From assembly GCF_013359755.1 (NCBI RefSeq), contig NZ_JABMCJ010000094.1, forward strand, positions 558,001-622,000: 64,000 nucleotides of DNA, in the 5' to 3' direction. Positions 49,117 through 56,113 of this stretch are shown one piece after another. The notes below the pieces were generated by a model. It did no database searches. It was not told where the DNA came from and was given only the letters and a program-made list of their open reading frames with translations. A program made the position numbers and the translations under genes. Origin of the DNA: Tardiphaga robiniae. GTDB lineage: Bacteria > Pseudomonadota > Alphaproteobacteria > Rhizobiales > Xanthobacteraceae. Each line of letters starts with the position of its first letter. Within the stretch, counting starts at the first letter, position 1.

Positions 49117-50028
49117 ATGTTTGCGACCATTTCGACCGCAGCCGACAATCGTGCCGCCCGGCTGGCCGGTATCGGCCTGATGCTCCTGGGCATCAGCATG
49201 TTCTCCTGCGGCGATGCGATCGGCAAATTCCTCGTCGGCACCTATTCGGTCGGGCAATTGATGCTGCTGCGGGCCTGCGCGGCGCTGGCGCTGCTGGCGC
49301 CGTCGATCTGGCGGCATCGTGCGGACTTCCTGCAGCTCGATCGGCCGGGTCTGCAGCTCATTCGCGTGGTGCTGTCGACACTGGAAGTCGCGGCGTTCTT
49401 CTGGGCGGCGGCCTATCTGCCGCTGGCGGATGTCATCACCTATTATTTGGCCTGTCCGATCTTCGTCACCGCGGGCTCCGCGATCTTTCTCCGCGAATCT
49501 GTCGGCTGGCGGCGTTGGAGCGCGATCTTCGTCGGCTTCTGCGGTGTACTGATCGCGCTGCAGCCCTCGGCGCAGACGGTGACATGGCCGGCGCTGATCG
49601 CGCTCGGCGGCAGCCTGTCCTTCGCCGCGCTGATGCTCATCACCCGCTCGCTGCGTTCCGCGCCCGACGTCGTGCTCGCGACGACCCAGTTTATCGGCAC
49701 GTTTACTTTCGGCGCCGTATTCACCGCGTTCGGCTGGGTGACGCCCGATCTGCGCGATCTCGGCCTGTTCTTTCTGGCGGGCGTTGTCTCGGTCTGCGCG
49801 CTGCTCTGCGTCAATCGCTCGCTGAAGCTGGCGCCGGCGAGCACTGTGGTGCCGTATCAGTATTCGATGATCATCTGGGCGGTGATCTTCGGCTATCTCG
49901 TGTTCGGCGAATTGCCGTCGTGGGCCACGCTGATCGGTGCGGCGGTCATCATCGCAGCAGGGCTCTATATCTTCCTGCGCGAGCAGCAGCTCGGAAAGAT
50001 CGCCGACGAAGTACCGCCAGCGGTGTGA
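49117..50028 (+). CDS. DMT-superfamily transporter (EamA family)
   Basis: A 303-residue protein with ten hydrophobic segments in two EamA repeats. The first repeat has LMLLGISMFSCGDAIGKFLVG, the second FAALMLITRSLRSAPDVVLAT; WAVIFGYLVFGELPSWATLIG is the typical end of the second repeat. It is a likely exporter of metabolites or amino acids. It interrupts the otherwise minus-strand ribosomal/obg cluster. Confidence 0.9.
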   Translation: MFATISTAADNRAARLAGIGLMLLGISMFSCGDAIGKFLVGTYSVGQLMLLRACAALALLAPSIWRHRADFLQLDRPGLQLIRVVLSTLEVAAFFWAAAYLPLADVITYYLACPIFVTAGSAIFLRESVGWRRWSAIFVGFCGVLIALQPSAQTVTWPALIALGGSLSFAALMLITRSLRSAPDVVLATTQFIGTFTFGAVFTAFGWVTPDLRDLGLFFLAGVVSVCALLCVNRSLKLAPASTVVPYQYSMIIWAVIFGYLVFGELPSWATLIGAAVIIAAGLYIFLREQQLGKIADEVPPAV

Positions 50029-50033
50029 ACTTC

Positions 50034-50199
50034 TTTTCCCTCTCCCCCAGCGCAGCGAAGCTGCGCGCCGTGGGAGAGGGTGGATAGAACACGCGAAGCG
50101 GGTTCGAGACGGGAGAGGGAGAGCCATGGAACGAGAGCCTGTCCCCTCTCCCGCCTTCGCTTCGTTCAGGCACCCTCTCCCGCAGGGGGAGAGGGGAAG
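50034..50199. repeat. Palindromic intergenic element with C/T-rich arms
   Basis: The left arm starts TTCCCTCTCCCCC and includes CCGTGGGAGAGGGTG (to 50082). The right arm, CACCCTCTCCCGCAGGGGGA then GAGGGGAA (50171-50198), is largely its reverse complement. An inner pair CGGGAGAGGG / CCCCTCTCCCG is nested between. Non-coding, between the 3' ends of the transporter and the GNAT gene. Confidence 0.75.
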
Positions 50200-50209
50200 T
50201 AAGAGTCGT

Positions 50210-50800
50210 TCACCGTCGCGTCGACGTTCCCCAGTTCTTCAGCGAACTCCACACGCCCCTTGTCAGCTTGAAGCAGTCGACCGGTGTTGACGAGCCGATC
50301 GCTTCGAAGCGGTGCAGTTGAACACCACTCCACTGGAAGCCGCACTTCTCCAGGATGTTGCGCGACGACGGATTGGCGACGCGCGCACCCGAGATCAGGT
50401 GATCGATATCGAATTCGTCGAATGCGTAATCGATCGCGGCACGTGCGGCCTCGGTCGCAAAACCCTGGCCCCAGTGATCGACGCCGAGCCAGTAGCCGAG
50501 CTCCGGCGATTCGGCTTCGCGCCAGTCGATTCCGACCATGCCGATGGGACGACGATCGAGTTCGATCAGGAACACGCTGTCGCTTGCCGTGCCGCTCAGC
50601 GAATTGACGAAATCGACTGCGTGATCCTGCTGATACGGGAAGGGCAGGCGACGCGTCATCTCGGCGATGCGGCGATCATTGGCGAGAAGCGCGATGGCTT
50701 TTACGTCCGCGAGTGTCGGCTTGCGCAAGGCCAGCCGTTCGGTCTCGAGGACGCAGCCTCTGGTTTCTCTCAACGTCGGGGTCGGAATATCCTGCAACAT
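50210..50800 (-). CDS. GNAT-family N-acetyltransferase (RimJ/RimL type)
   Basis: A 196-residue acetyltransferase. ETERLALRKPTLADV is the RimJ/RimL-like opening, GYWLGVDHWGQGFATEAARA is the acetyl-CoA region, and VANPSSRNILEKCGFQ closes the fold. The start at 50800 has AGGAG six bases upstream. It lies between rpmA and obgE on the same strand, a placement that recurs in Bradyrhizobiaceae; a ribosomal protein or ribosome-factor target is suggested by position only. Confidence 0.9.
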   Translation of the reverse strand: MLQDIPTPTLRETRGCVLETERLALRKPTLADVKAIALLANDRRIAEMTRRLPFPYQQDHAVDFVNSLSGTASDSVFLIELDRRPIGMVGIDWREAESPELGYWLGVDHWGQGFATEAARAAIDYAFDEFDIDHLISGARVANPSSRNILEKCGFQWSGVQLHRFEAIGSSTPVDCFKLTRGVWSSLKNWGTSTRR

Positions 50801-50840
50801 CTCGGGCTCCTGTGTGCGCCCCGAAGCGACGCACCAAACG

Positions 50841-50870
50841 AAAAGGGGAGGCCGGTTTCCCGCCTCCCCT
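50841..50870 (-). terminator. Terminator of rpmA
   Basis: On the minus strand AGGGGAGGC pairs with GCCTCCCCT (50844-50870) and is followed by TTTTCGTTT. It lies ~60 bases after the rpmA stop, so the GNAT gene probably depends on read-through or its own promoter. Confidence 0.75.
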
Positions 50871-50933
50871 GGAGCCCAATTTTGGCGCTCCGCCGGTTCA
50901 ACAGGACCCGGCGGACTCCAATGTGTCCACCGT

Positions 50934-51206
50934 TTATTCGGCCGCGGCTTCAGTAATCGGGAGTACCGATACGAAAGTGCGGCCGTTCGATTTGGCGCGA
51001 AACTCCACGTGGCCTTCGACCTTGGCGAACAGGGTATGGTCTGTGCCCATGCCGACATTAAGGCCGGGGTGCCAGGTGGTGCCGCGCTGACGCGCAATGA
51101 TGTTGCCGGGAATCACGCGTTCGCCGCCGAACGCCTTCACGCCGAGGCGCTTGCCAGCCGAATCGCGGCCGTTGCGTGATGAACCGCCTGCTTTTTTATG
51201 AGCCAT
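50934..51206 (-). CDS. rpmA: 50S ribosomal protein L27
   Basis: A 90-residue protein. The N terminus [20 protein letters not shown] reaches toward the peptidyl transferase centre; [18 protein letters not shown] is the family signature. There is no N-terminal cleavable extension of the Firmicutes type. It follows rplU by 80 bases in the same unit. Confidence 0.98.
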   Translation of the reverse strand: MAHKKAGGSSRNGRDSAGKRLGVKAFGGERVIPGNIIARQRGTTWHPGLNVGMGTDHTLFAKVEGHVEFRAKSNGRTFVSVLPITEAAAE

Positions 51207-51286
51207 AGCCCGTCTCCGATCTCGATAAGTTCTAGATCAATTCCTTGAAGGAATTGTCTCACAGATTCTCAACTTTTCGCAGCGGC

Positions 51287-51781
51287 TTATTCCGCGGCGG
51301 GCTTTTTCTTCGCAGCCGGCTTCTTGGCTGCAGCAGGCTTGGCGGCGGCTGCCTTCGGAGCAGCGGCCTTCTTCGCCGGCGCCTTCTTGGCAGGAGCTTC
51401 GTCGCCATCGACCGGAGCGGTCACGACCGGCTTCTCACGCTTCGGACGAGGTCCGATCGTCGGCGCCTTGCCGTCGGCCAGGATCTCGGTGATGCGGATC
51501 ATCGTGAGTTCGTCACGGTAGCCACGCTTGCGCTTCGAATTCTTGCGGCGGCGCTTCTTGAAAGAGATGACCTTGGGGCCGCGCTTGTGGTCGAGCACTT
51601 CGGCCGCAACCGACGCACCAGCCACCAAAGGCAGGCCGAGCACAGGCGTATCACCGCCCAGCACGAGAACTTCACCAAGCTGCACGATCGTTCCGACATC
51701 GCCGGCGATCTTGCCAATCTCGAGCACATCATCCGGAACGACGCGGTATTGCCGGCCGCCGGTTTTGATGACTGCGAACAT
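51287..51781 (-). CDS. rplU: 50S ribosomal protein L21 with extended Lys/Ala-rich tail
   Basis: A 164-residue protein. The first ~100 residues are a standard L21 (MFAVIKTGGRQYRV, KRRRKNSKRKRGYRD, TMIRITEI). The last ~60 residues form a Lys/Ala/Pro-rich basic tail with repeated PAKK and AAKP units, absent in E. coli. AAGGAA lies eight bases before the ATG; in-frame codons upstream to 51934 belong to the leader. A consensus promoter is at 51958-51985. Confidence 0.97.
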   Translation of the reverse strand: MFAVIKTGGRQYRVVPDDVLEIGKIAGDVGTIVQLGEVLVLGGDTPVLGLPLVAGASVAAEVLDHKRGPKVISFKKRRRKNSKRKRGYRDELTMIRITEILADGKAPTIGPRPKREKPVVTAPVDGDEAPAKKAPAKKAAAPKAAAAKPAAAKKPAAKKKPAAE

Positions 51782-51816
51782 CGTTATATTCCTTCGTGTT
51801 CGATCCCATCCTCGGA

Positions 51817-51882
51817 TCAGATCCGGGACGGCTTCTTGTTCAGTCGATAAGGGTTCACCGCGACTTCCAGGAAGTCGCGCAT
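51817..51882 (-). CDS. Possible leader peptide in the rplU 5' region
   Basis: A 21-codon ORF (starting MRDFLEVAVNPYR, ending PSRI) lies in the rplU leader, with a perfect hairpin GCGACTTC-CTG-GAAGTCGC inside its first codons. The ribosome-binding site is weak (GCAAAG). It may be translated and influence rplU expression, or the codons may be incidental. Comparing synonymous changes among relatives would decide. Confidence 0.25.
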   Translation of the reverse strand: MRDFLEVAVNPYRLNKKPSRI

Positions 51883-51912
51883 CTTTGCGTTTTTGGTCGA
51901 CGTTGCGACCCC

Positions 51913-51951
51913 ACGCAAAAACAATCGGCGCCAAGCAAAGCTTGCGCCGAA
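51913..51951 (-). promoter_or_regulatory. 5'-terminal hairpin of the rplU leader with T-run
   Basis: On the minus strand GGCGCAAGC pairs with GCTTGGCGCC (one bulged G) around a TTT loop and is followed by GATTGTTTTTGC. It begins within a few bases of the expected transcription start, so it could cap the mRNA or act as an attenuator. Confidence 0.5.
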
Positions 51952-51957
51952 GCGTGC

Positions 51958-51985
51958 TTTATAGAGGGTGAAGGCGGAGAGTCAA
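51958..51985 (-). promoter_or_regulatory. Sigma-70 promoter of rplU-rpmA
   Basis: On the minus strand TTGACT (51980-51985) and TATAAA (51958-51963) are separated by 16 bases. Transcription should begin near 51951, about 170 bases before the rplU ATG. Confidence 0.8.
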
Positions 51986-52094
51986 GGAAAGACGGGCGAA
52001 AAGCGAGCCAAAAACAGAGTCTTGGCGGAGAGTCGGTGTCTGCGATGGAGCGTACCATTTAACCTGCCGCCCCGTTTTTCGGGCGCCTGCCTTT

Positions 52095-52205
52095 AGTCGT
52101 CATGCCCGGGCAGCGCGAAGCGAGCTTCGCTGGATGACCCGGGCATCCATCTTCGGACGGAATGGCGGAAAGGTTGATGGCCGGGTCAGGTCCGGCCATG
52201 ACGGA
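52095..52205. repeat. Palindromic intergenic element (CGTCATG...CATGACG type)
   Basis: Begins CGTCATGCCCGGG and ends TCCGGCCATGACG, with inner pairs GCGAAGCGAGCTTCGC and CCCGGGCA/TGACCCGGGCA-like segments. It is of the 'CGTCATGGCCGGG' type well known between genes of Bradyrhizobium relatives. Non-coding; located between rplU's promoter and the tarD stop codon. Confidence 0.75.
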
Positions 52206-52246
52206 GTTTTGTTCTCCAAATCAGAGGCTTAGCCTCTCGGTCGCCC

Positions 52247-53410
52247 TCACGACGCCAGGCTGCGCATTTCCTTGATCAGGTCGGACTTGCCCTCAAAGCC
52301 GATGCCCGGGAGTTCCGGCATGGTGATGTGGCCATCAATCACCTTCACGCCATCCGGGAACCCGCCATAGGGCTGGAACAGGTCCGGATAGGACTCATTG
52401 CCGCCGAGGCCGAGGCCGGCCGCGATGTTGAGCGACATCTGGTGACCGCCATGGGGGATGCAGCGGCGCCAGGACCAGCCGTAGCTCTTCAGCATTTCGA
52501 GCGTGCGGAGATATTCGACGAGGCCGTAAGACAGCGCGCAGTCGAACTGCAGCCAGTCGCGGTCCGAGCGCATGCCGCCATAGCGGATCAGGTTGCGCGC
52601 GTCCTGCATCGAGAACAGGTTCTCGCCGGTGGCCATCGGACCGGGATAATGCTCGGCGAGCTTCGCCTGCAGTTCGTAGTCGAGCGGATCGCCGGCTTCC
52701 TCGTACCAGAACAGGTCGTATTCGCGCAGTGCCTTGGCATAGGCGACGGCCGTATCGAGATCGAAGCGGCCATTGGCGTCGACAGCGAGTTTGGCCCCTG
52801 CTGGAAGCAGTTTCAGCACATGCTCGATGCGCTTGCAGTCATCGGCGAGCGGCGCGCCGCCGATTTTCATCTTCACGACATTGTAGCCGCGATCGAGATA
52901 GCCCTTCATTTCCGAGGCGAGGCCTTCAAGACCCTTGCCGGGATAATAGTAACCGCCCGCGGCATAGACGAAGACCTTCGGGTCAGCGGTGGTGCCATAG
53001 CGTTCGGCGAGCAAACGGAACAGCGGCTTGCCCGCGATCTTGGCGACCGCATCCCATACCGCCATGTCGATGGTGCCGATCGCGACCGAGCGCTCGCCGT
53101 GGCCGCCCGGCTTCTCGTTGGTAAACATGGTGGCCCACACCTTGTGCGGGTCGATATTGTTGCCTGAGGCGTCGATCAGGCTGTCGGGCTTGGCTTCTAA
53201 AATGCGCGGCGCGAAGCGCTCGCGGATCAGGCCGCCCTGACCGTAGCGGCCGTTGGAGTTGAAGCCGTAGCCAATCACCGGCTTGCCGTCGCGGATCACG
53301 TCGGTGATCACGGCGACCAGGCTCAGCGTCATTTTGCTGAAGTCGATGAAGGCGTTAGCGATAGGGGAGGCAATCGGGGCGGTACGCTCCCGGATGTCGA
53401 CGATGCGCAT
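52247..53410 (-). CDS. tarD: D-tartrate dehydratase (enolase superfamily)
   Basis: A 387-residue enzyme. Catalytic elements of the mandelate-racemase/tartrate group are in order: VVKMKIGG with the two Lys (~180-186), VDANGRF (metal Asp), WYEEAGDP (metal Glu), TGENLFS (metal Glu) and PHGGHQMS (catalytic His). NSNGRYGQGGLIRERF and NEKPGGHGERSVAIGTIDMA match the Bradyrhizobium TarD protein as I recall it. It dehydrates D-tartrate to oxaloacetate. AGGAG lies six bases before the ATG at 53410. It is divergent from a LysR regulator. Confidence 0.9.
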   Translation of the reverse strand: MRIVDIRERTAPIASPIANAFIDFSKMTLSLVAVITDVIRDGKPVIGYGFNSNGRYGQGGLIRERFAPRILEAKPDSLIDASGNNIDPHKVWATMFTNEKPGGHGERSVAIGTIDMAVWDAVAKIAGKPLFRLLAERYGTTADPKVFVYAAGGYYYPGKGLEGLASEMKGYLDRGYNVVKMKIGGAPLADDCKRIEHVLKLLPAGAKLAVDANGRFDLDTAVAYAKALREYDLFWYEEAGDPLDYELQAKLAEHYPGPMATGENLFSMQDARNLIRYGGMRSDRDWLQFDCALSYGLVEYLRTLEMLKSYGWSWRRCIPHGGHQMSLNIAAGLGLGGNESYPDLFQPYGGFPDGVKVIDGHITMPELPGIGFEGKSDLIKEMRSLAS

Positions 53411-53466
53411 GAGGCGCTCCTGCGGCTGGGGTGAGACGGGCTTGCGGAGAGGCATACGCCTCTCTT

Positions 53467-53520
53467 AGCCATCTCTGAAATGGTCATTTTTCATCTAAGA
53501 AGTTCCAAGATAAGATGGCT
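53467..53520. promoter_or_regulatory. Candidate LysR operator between tarD and its regulator
   Basis: The 130-base divergent region has an outer perfect inverted repeat AGCCATCT (53467-53474) / AGATGGCT (53513-53520) enclosing TGAAA-N8-TTTCA (53476-53493) and an imperfect palindrome TCTAAGAAGTTCCAAGA. Such nested dyads between a LysR gene and a divergent target are typical regulator sites. Confidence 0.55.
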
Positions 53521-53540
53521 GGTACCATCCCGGACGTCCC

Positions 53541-54434
53541 ATGCAAAGTTTCGATCCAATTTCACTCCGCCTGTTCATCGCTGTCTGCGAGGAGCGCAAT
53601 ATCGCCAATGCCGCGAAGCGCGAGGCCATCGTGCCTTCGGCGGTGAGCAAGCGCATCAGTCAGATGGAGCAGGAAGCCGGCGTGCAGTTGCTCGAACGCG
53701 GTCGCCGCGGCGTCACGGTGACGGCGGCCGGTGAAGCGCTGTGTCGCTATGCACGGGAGTCGTTGCAATTGCTCGACCGGATGCAGGCCGAACTCGGCGC
53801 CTTCGCCGATGGCGTGCAGGGCCACGTACGGGTGTTTGCCTCGAAGTCAGCGGTGGCCCAGGTGCTGCCGGAAGACATCAGCCTGTTCGCCAAGCGCTAT
53901 CGCGACGTGCGCGTCAGTCTGGAAGAGCGCGAGATCTGGGAGGTCGTCCGCGGAGTCGAGGAAGGGCGCGCCGATATCGGCGTCTGCTGGGATGCGGTTG
54001 ACCTGCGCGGTCTCAGGACGTTTCCCTATCATCGCGATCAGCTCGCCGTGGTGGTGCATCCCGATCATCCGCTTGCGAAACGCACGTCAGTATCGTTCGA
54101 GGACACGATCGACTTCGAACATGTCGACATCGTCGCGCGCAGCATCATGCAGACTATGCAGCGCAGTGTCGCAGCTGCGGCCGGCAAGCAGATGCGCTAC
54201 CGCATTCAGGTCTCCACGGTAGACGCCGCCTATCGCATTGTCGCGGCGCAACTGGCCGTCGCGATCATTCCGCAGGAGGAAGCGTCTACCATCCAGCAAA
54301 CGTTGGGGCTGAAAGTCATCCCGCTCAGCAATGACTGGGCGAAGCGGCAATTCGTCGTCGCCGTGCGCGACAAGGGCCTGAGTCGGCCGGCGCAATTGCT
54401 GCTGGAAAGCCTGAAGCAAAGCGCGAGCGAATGA
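53541..54434 (+). CDS. LysR-family transcriptional regulator, likely of tarD
   Basis: A 297-residue regulator. The N-terminal winged helix has SLRLFIAVCEERNIANAAKR and SAVSKRISQMEQEAGVQLLERG; a substrate-binding domain (about 90-295) follows. It diverges from tarD with 130 bases between, which by the usual LysR arrangement points to tarD as target and tartrate or a breakdown product as inducer. Neither was shown here. Confidence 0.93.
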   Translation: MQSFDPISLRLFIAVCEERNIANAAKREAIVPSAVSKRISQMEQEAGVQLLERGRRGVTVTAAGEALCRYARESLQLLDRMQAELGAFADGVQGHVRVFASKSAVAQVLPEDISLFAKRYRDVRVSLEEREIWEVVRGVEEGRADIGVCWDAVDLRGLRTFPYHRDQLAVVVHPDHPLAKRTSVSFEDTIDFEHVDIVARSIMQTMQRSVAAAAGKQMRYRIQVSTVDAAYRIVAAQLAVAIIPQEEASTIQQTLGLKVIPLSNDWAKRQFVVAVRDKGLSRPAQLLLESLKQSASE

Positions 54435-54455
54435 GCATTCGCCTGCTGCAGTGTC

Positions 54456-54484
54456 CTGCGTGATCTTGAAGATGAATCACGCAG
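54456..54484. terminator. Bidirectional hairpin between convergent genes
   Basis: CTGCGTGAT (54456-54464) and ATCACGCAG (54476-54484) form a perfect 9-bp stem with an 11-base loop in the gap between the LysR gene and the TadG-like gene. No T-run on either side. Confidence 0.5.
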
Positions 54485-54527
54485 TCGGTGTCACGAAGCT
54501 CGCCGGCTTGCCCGGTGGTTGCGCCGG

Positions 54528-55868
54528 TTAGCGGCTCACGCGGGCATCGGCGACGGCACGCTGAAACAGCGCAGTCATCGCCTCCGAGATGCCCAGGGTC
54601 GGGCTGATTTCAAAGTAGAAGCCCGGCGAAGCACAGCTCTGCATGTTGATGGCGATCTGGCTGTTGGGCGAAGGTCCGTAAGGACCAGCGTTGAATGGCG
54701 CGATCCAGCTATTGTACCAGTCATTGGTCGGAAGTGCGAGGTAGGTCGTATAGAGCACGGCAATCTTGATGCCGCGATTCTTCAACGTGGTGCAAAGCGC
54801 CGGATTGATCGGCGACTGGCATCGTGCACCATTCGTTGGCTTCAGGCAGTTGCTTGGATTGTATTCGTCAGCCACGCCATCGGATACGAAGAAGAGATAT
54901 TTGAGCGGTGCACCGGCCGTACCGGCGCCGGGGGTGCTGATCGCGCTGTTGATCGCCGGGAATATGGCGCTGTAGCCGGTGTCCTGATCGTTGTTGTCGT
55001 TCTGGCCGTTCACCGTCATCAAGTCGATGTTTCCCGCCGCCGTCTTCGCACTCGAGAGGCTGGATGACAATGTGAACAGGGCTCTCAAACCGGACGTCGA
55101 GGCGGCCGCGCCGAAGTCGTAGATCGCCATGCGGAACTGGTTGGAATAGGTCTGCGTACTGGCCGCGGTATCCATCAACTTCTGGGTGGCCGTACGCAGC
55201 ACGTCGATGCGCGTGATCACGCCAAGGTTCTTGGCGAGATTGTAGTAGTTGTTGGTGTTCTTGAGGTCGTGGCAGGCAAAGGCGCATTTGTCCGACGTGT
55301 TATTGACCATCTTATCCACGTCGGTCGGTGTTGCGCCGACGCCCATGGATGGCGAATTGTCGAGCAGCAGGTAGAAATCGATGTAATTCGGCATCGTTGC
55401 CGTCGCGACAGAACTGCCGGTGACGGTCATCTTGGAAAAGCCCATGACGGATGTAAGACTGGTCGGCACATCCGCCGAGAATTGCATAGTGGCCGTCACG
55501 ACGCCGTTGGCGCGATTGACGGTCGCTGTCGTGCTGGTCAGTGTGAAACCGGTCCTGCCTGACGTGTTGCCCTTGAAAATATTGATTGCGTCGACGTCGC
55601 CCCCGGGGACGGCACCGTCCGCCGCCATCGAACCTGCGGTAATGAATGCAGCAGACTTCTGCACGATGGAGCCGACGCTGGCAGTATCAAGGGCGGCTTG
55701 CAGTTGAGATCTGATCTGTAGTGCACGCGTATAGTCGACCGCGGCGCCCACCATGGAAATAAGGGGGATGCATGTGATCGCGAATATGATCGCGACATTG
55801 CCGCGCCGGTCGCGGCGAAAACGATCGGTTAGCCCAAGGAACGATAGCCCGAGGAATGACTTCAGCAT
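54528..55868 (-). CDS. TadE/TadG-like pilus assembly protein with von Willebrand A domain
   Basis: A 446-residue protein. The N terminus RRDRRGNVAIIFAITCIPLI with GAAVDYTRA is the Flp pilus-assembly TadG opening, with one membrane helix (about residues 25-45). The vWA domain starts near 175 with the MIDAS motif LLDNSPSMG (DxSxS) and contains the inserted Cys-rich region NTSDKCAFACHDLKN. C-terminal Cys residues lie in CQSPINPALC. No other tad genes are present in the window, so it is an orphan here. It may act in surface adhesion. Confidence 0.87.
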   Translation of the reverse strand: MLKSFLGLSFLGLTDRFRRDRRGNVAIIFAITCIPLISMVGAAVDYTRALQIRSQLQAALDTASVGSIVQKSAAFITAGSMAADGAVPGGDVDAINIFKGNTSGRTGFTLTSTTATVNRANGVVTATMQFSADVPTSLTSVMGFSKMTVTGSSVATATMPNYIDFYLLLDNSPSMGVGATPTDVDKMVNNTSDKCAFACHDLKNTNNYYNLAKNLGVITRIDVLRTATQKLMDTAASTQTYSNQFRMAIYDFGAAASTSGLRALFTLSSSLSSAKTAAGNIDLMTVNGQNDNNDQDTGYSAIFPAINSAISTPGAGTAGAPLKYLFFVSDGVADEYNPSNCLKPTNGARCQSPINPALCTTLKNRGIKIAVLYTTYLALPTNDWYNSWIAPFNAGPYGPSPNSQIAINMQSCASPGFYFEISPTLGISEAMTALFQRAVADARVSR

Positions 55869-55987
55869 GAATACGCACCCGTATGAATGCGGAGATAATT
55901 ACCTGAGCTGATAAATTTACTGTTAGGTCGATCGCAGAAAGGTAGTGGCTTGGGTTGCTGCCCTGTTGGTTAGTTAAGGATGTTCTA

Positions 55988-56006
55988 CCGGTTTCATTGA
56001 AACCGG
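55988..56006. promoter_or_regulatory. Perfect 19-base palindrome upstream of the ROK gene
   Basis: CCGGTTTCA-T-TGAAACCGG has two 9-base arms around one base. It lies about 110 bases before the ROK gene start and 120 bases before the TadG-like gene start, in the divergent region. It could be an operator. A related AACCGGCTC block recurs at 56068-56076. Confidence 0.4.
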
Positions 56007-56113
56007 CTCGCGGGACCGACGCAAAAGGGGAGCGGTACGATCATCCCGGCGGGGCGATGAAACAAACCGGCTCCCGGGGCATTGTCATGCGGTTCTAGTC
56101 TGGCAGGGGCAAT

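Noticed and set aside
50801-51097. N-terminal extension of the GNAT gene upstream of 50800
   Set aside because: The extension runs through the rpmA terminator and into rpmA antisense; the ATG at 50800 has AGGAG and family homology starts there.
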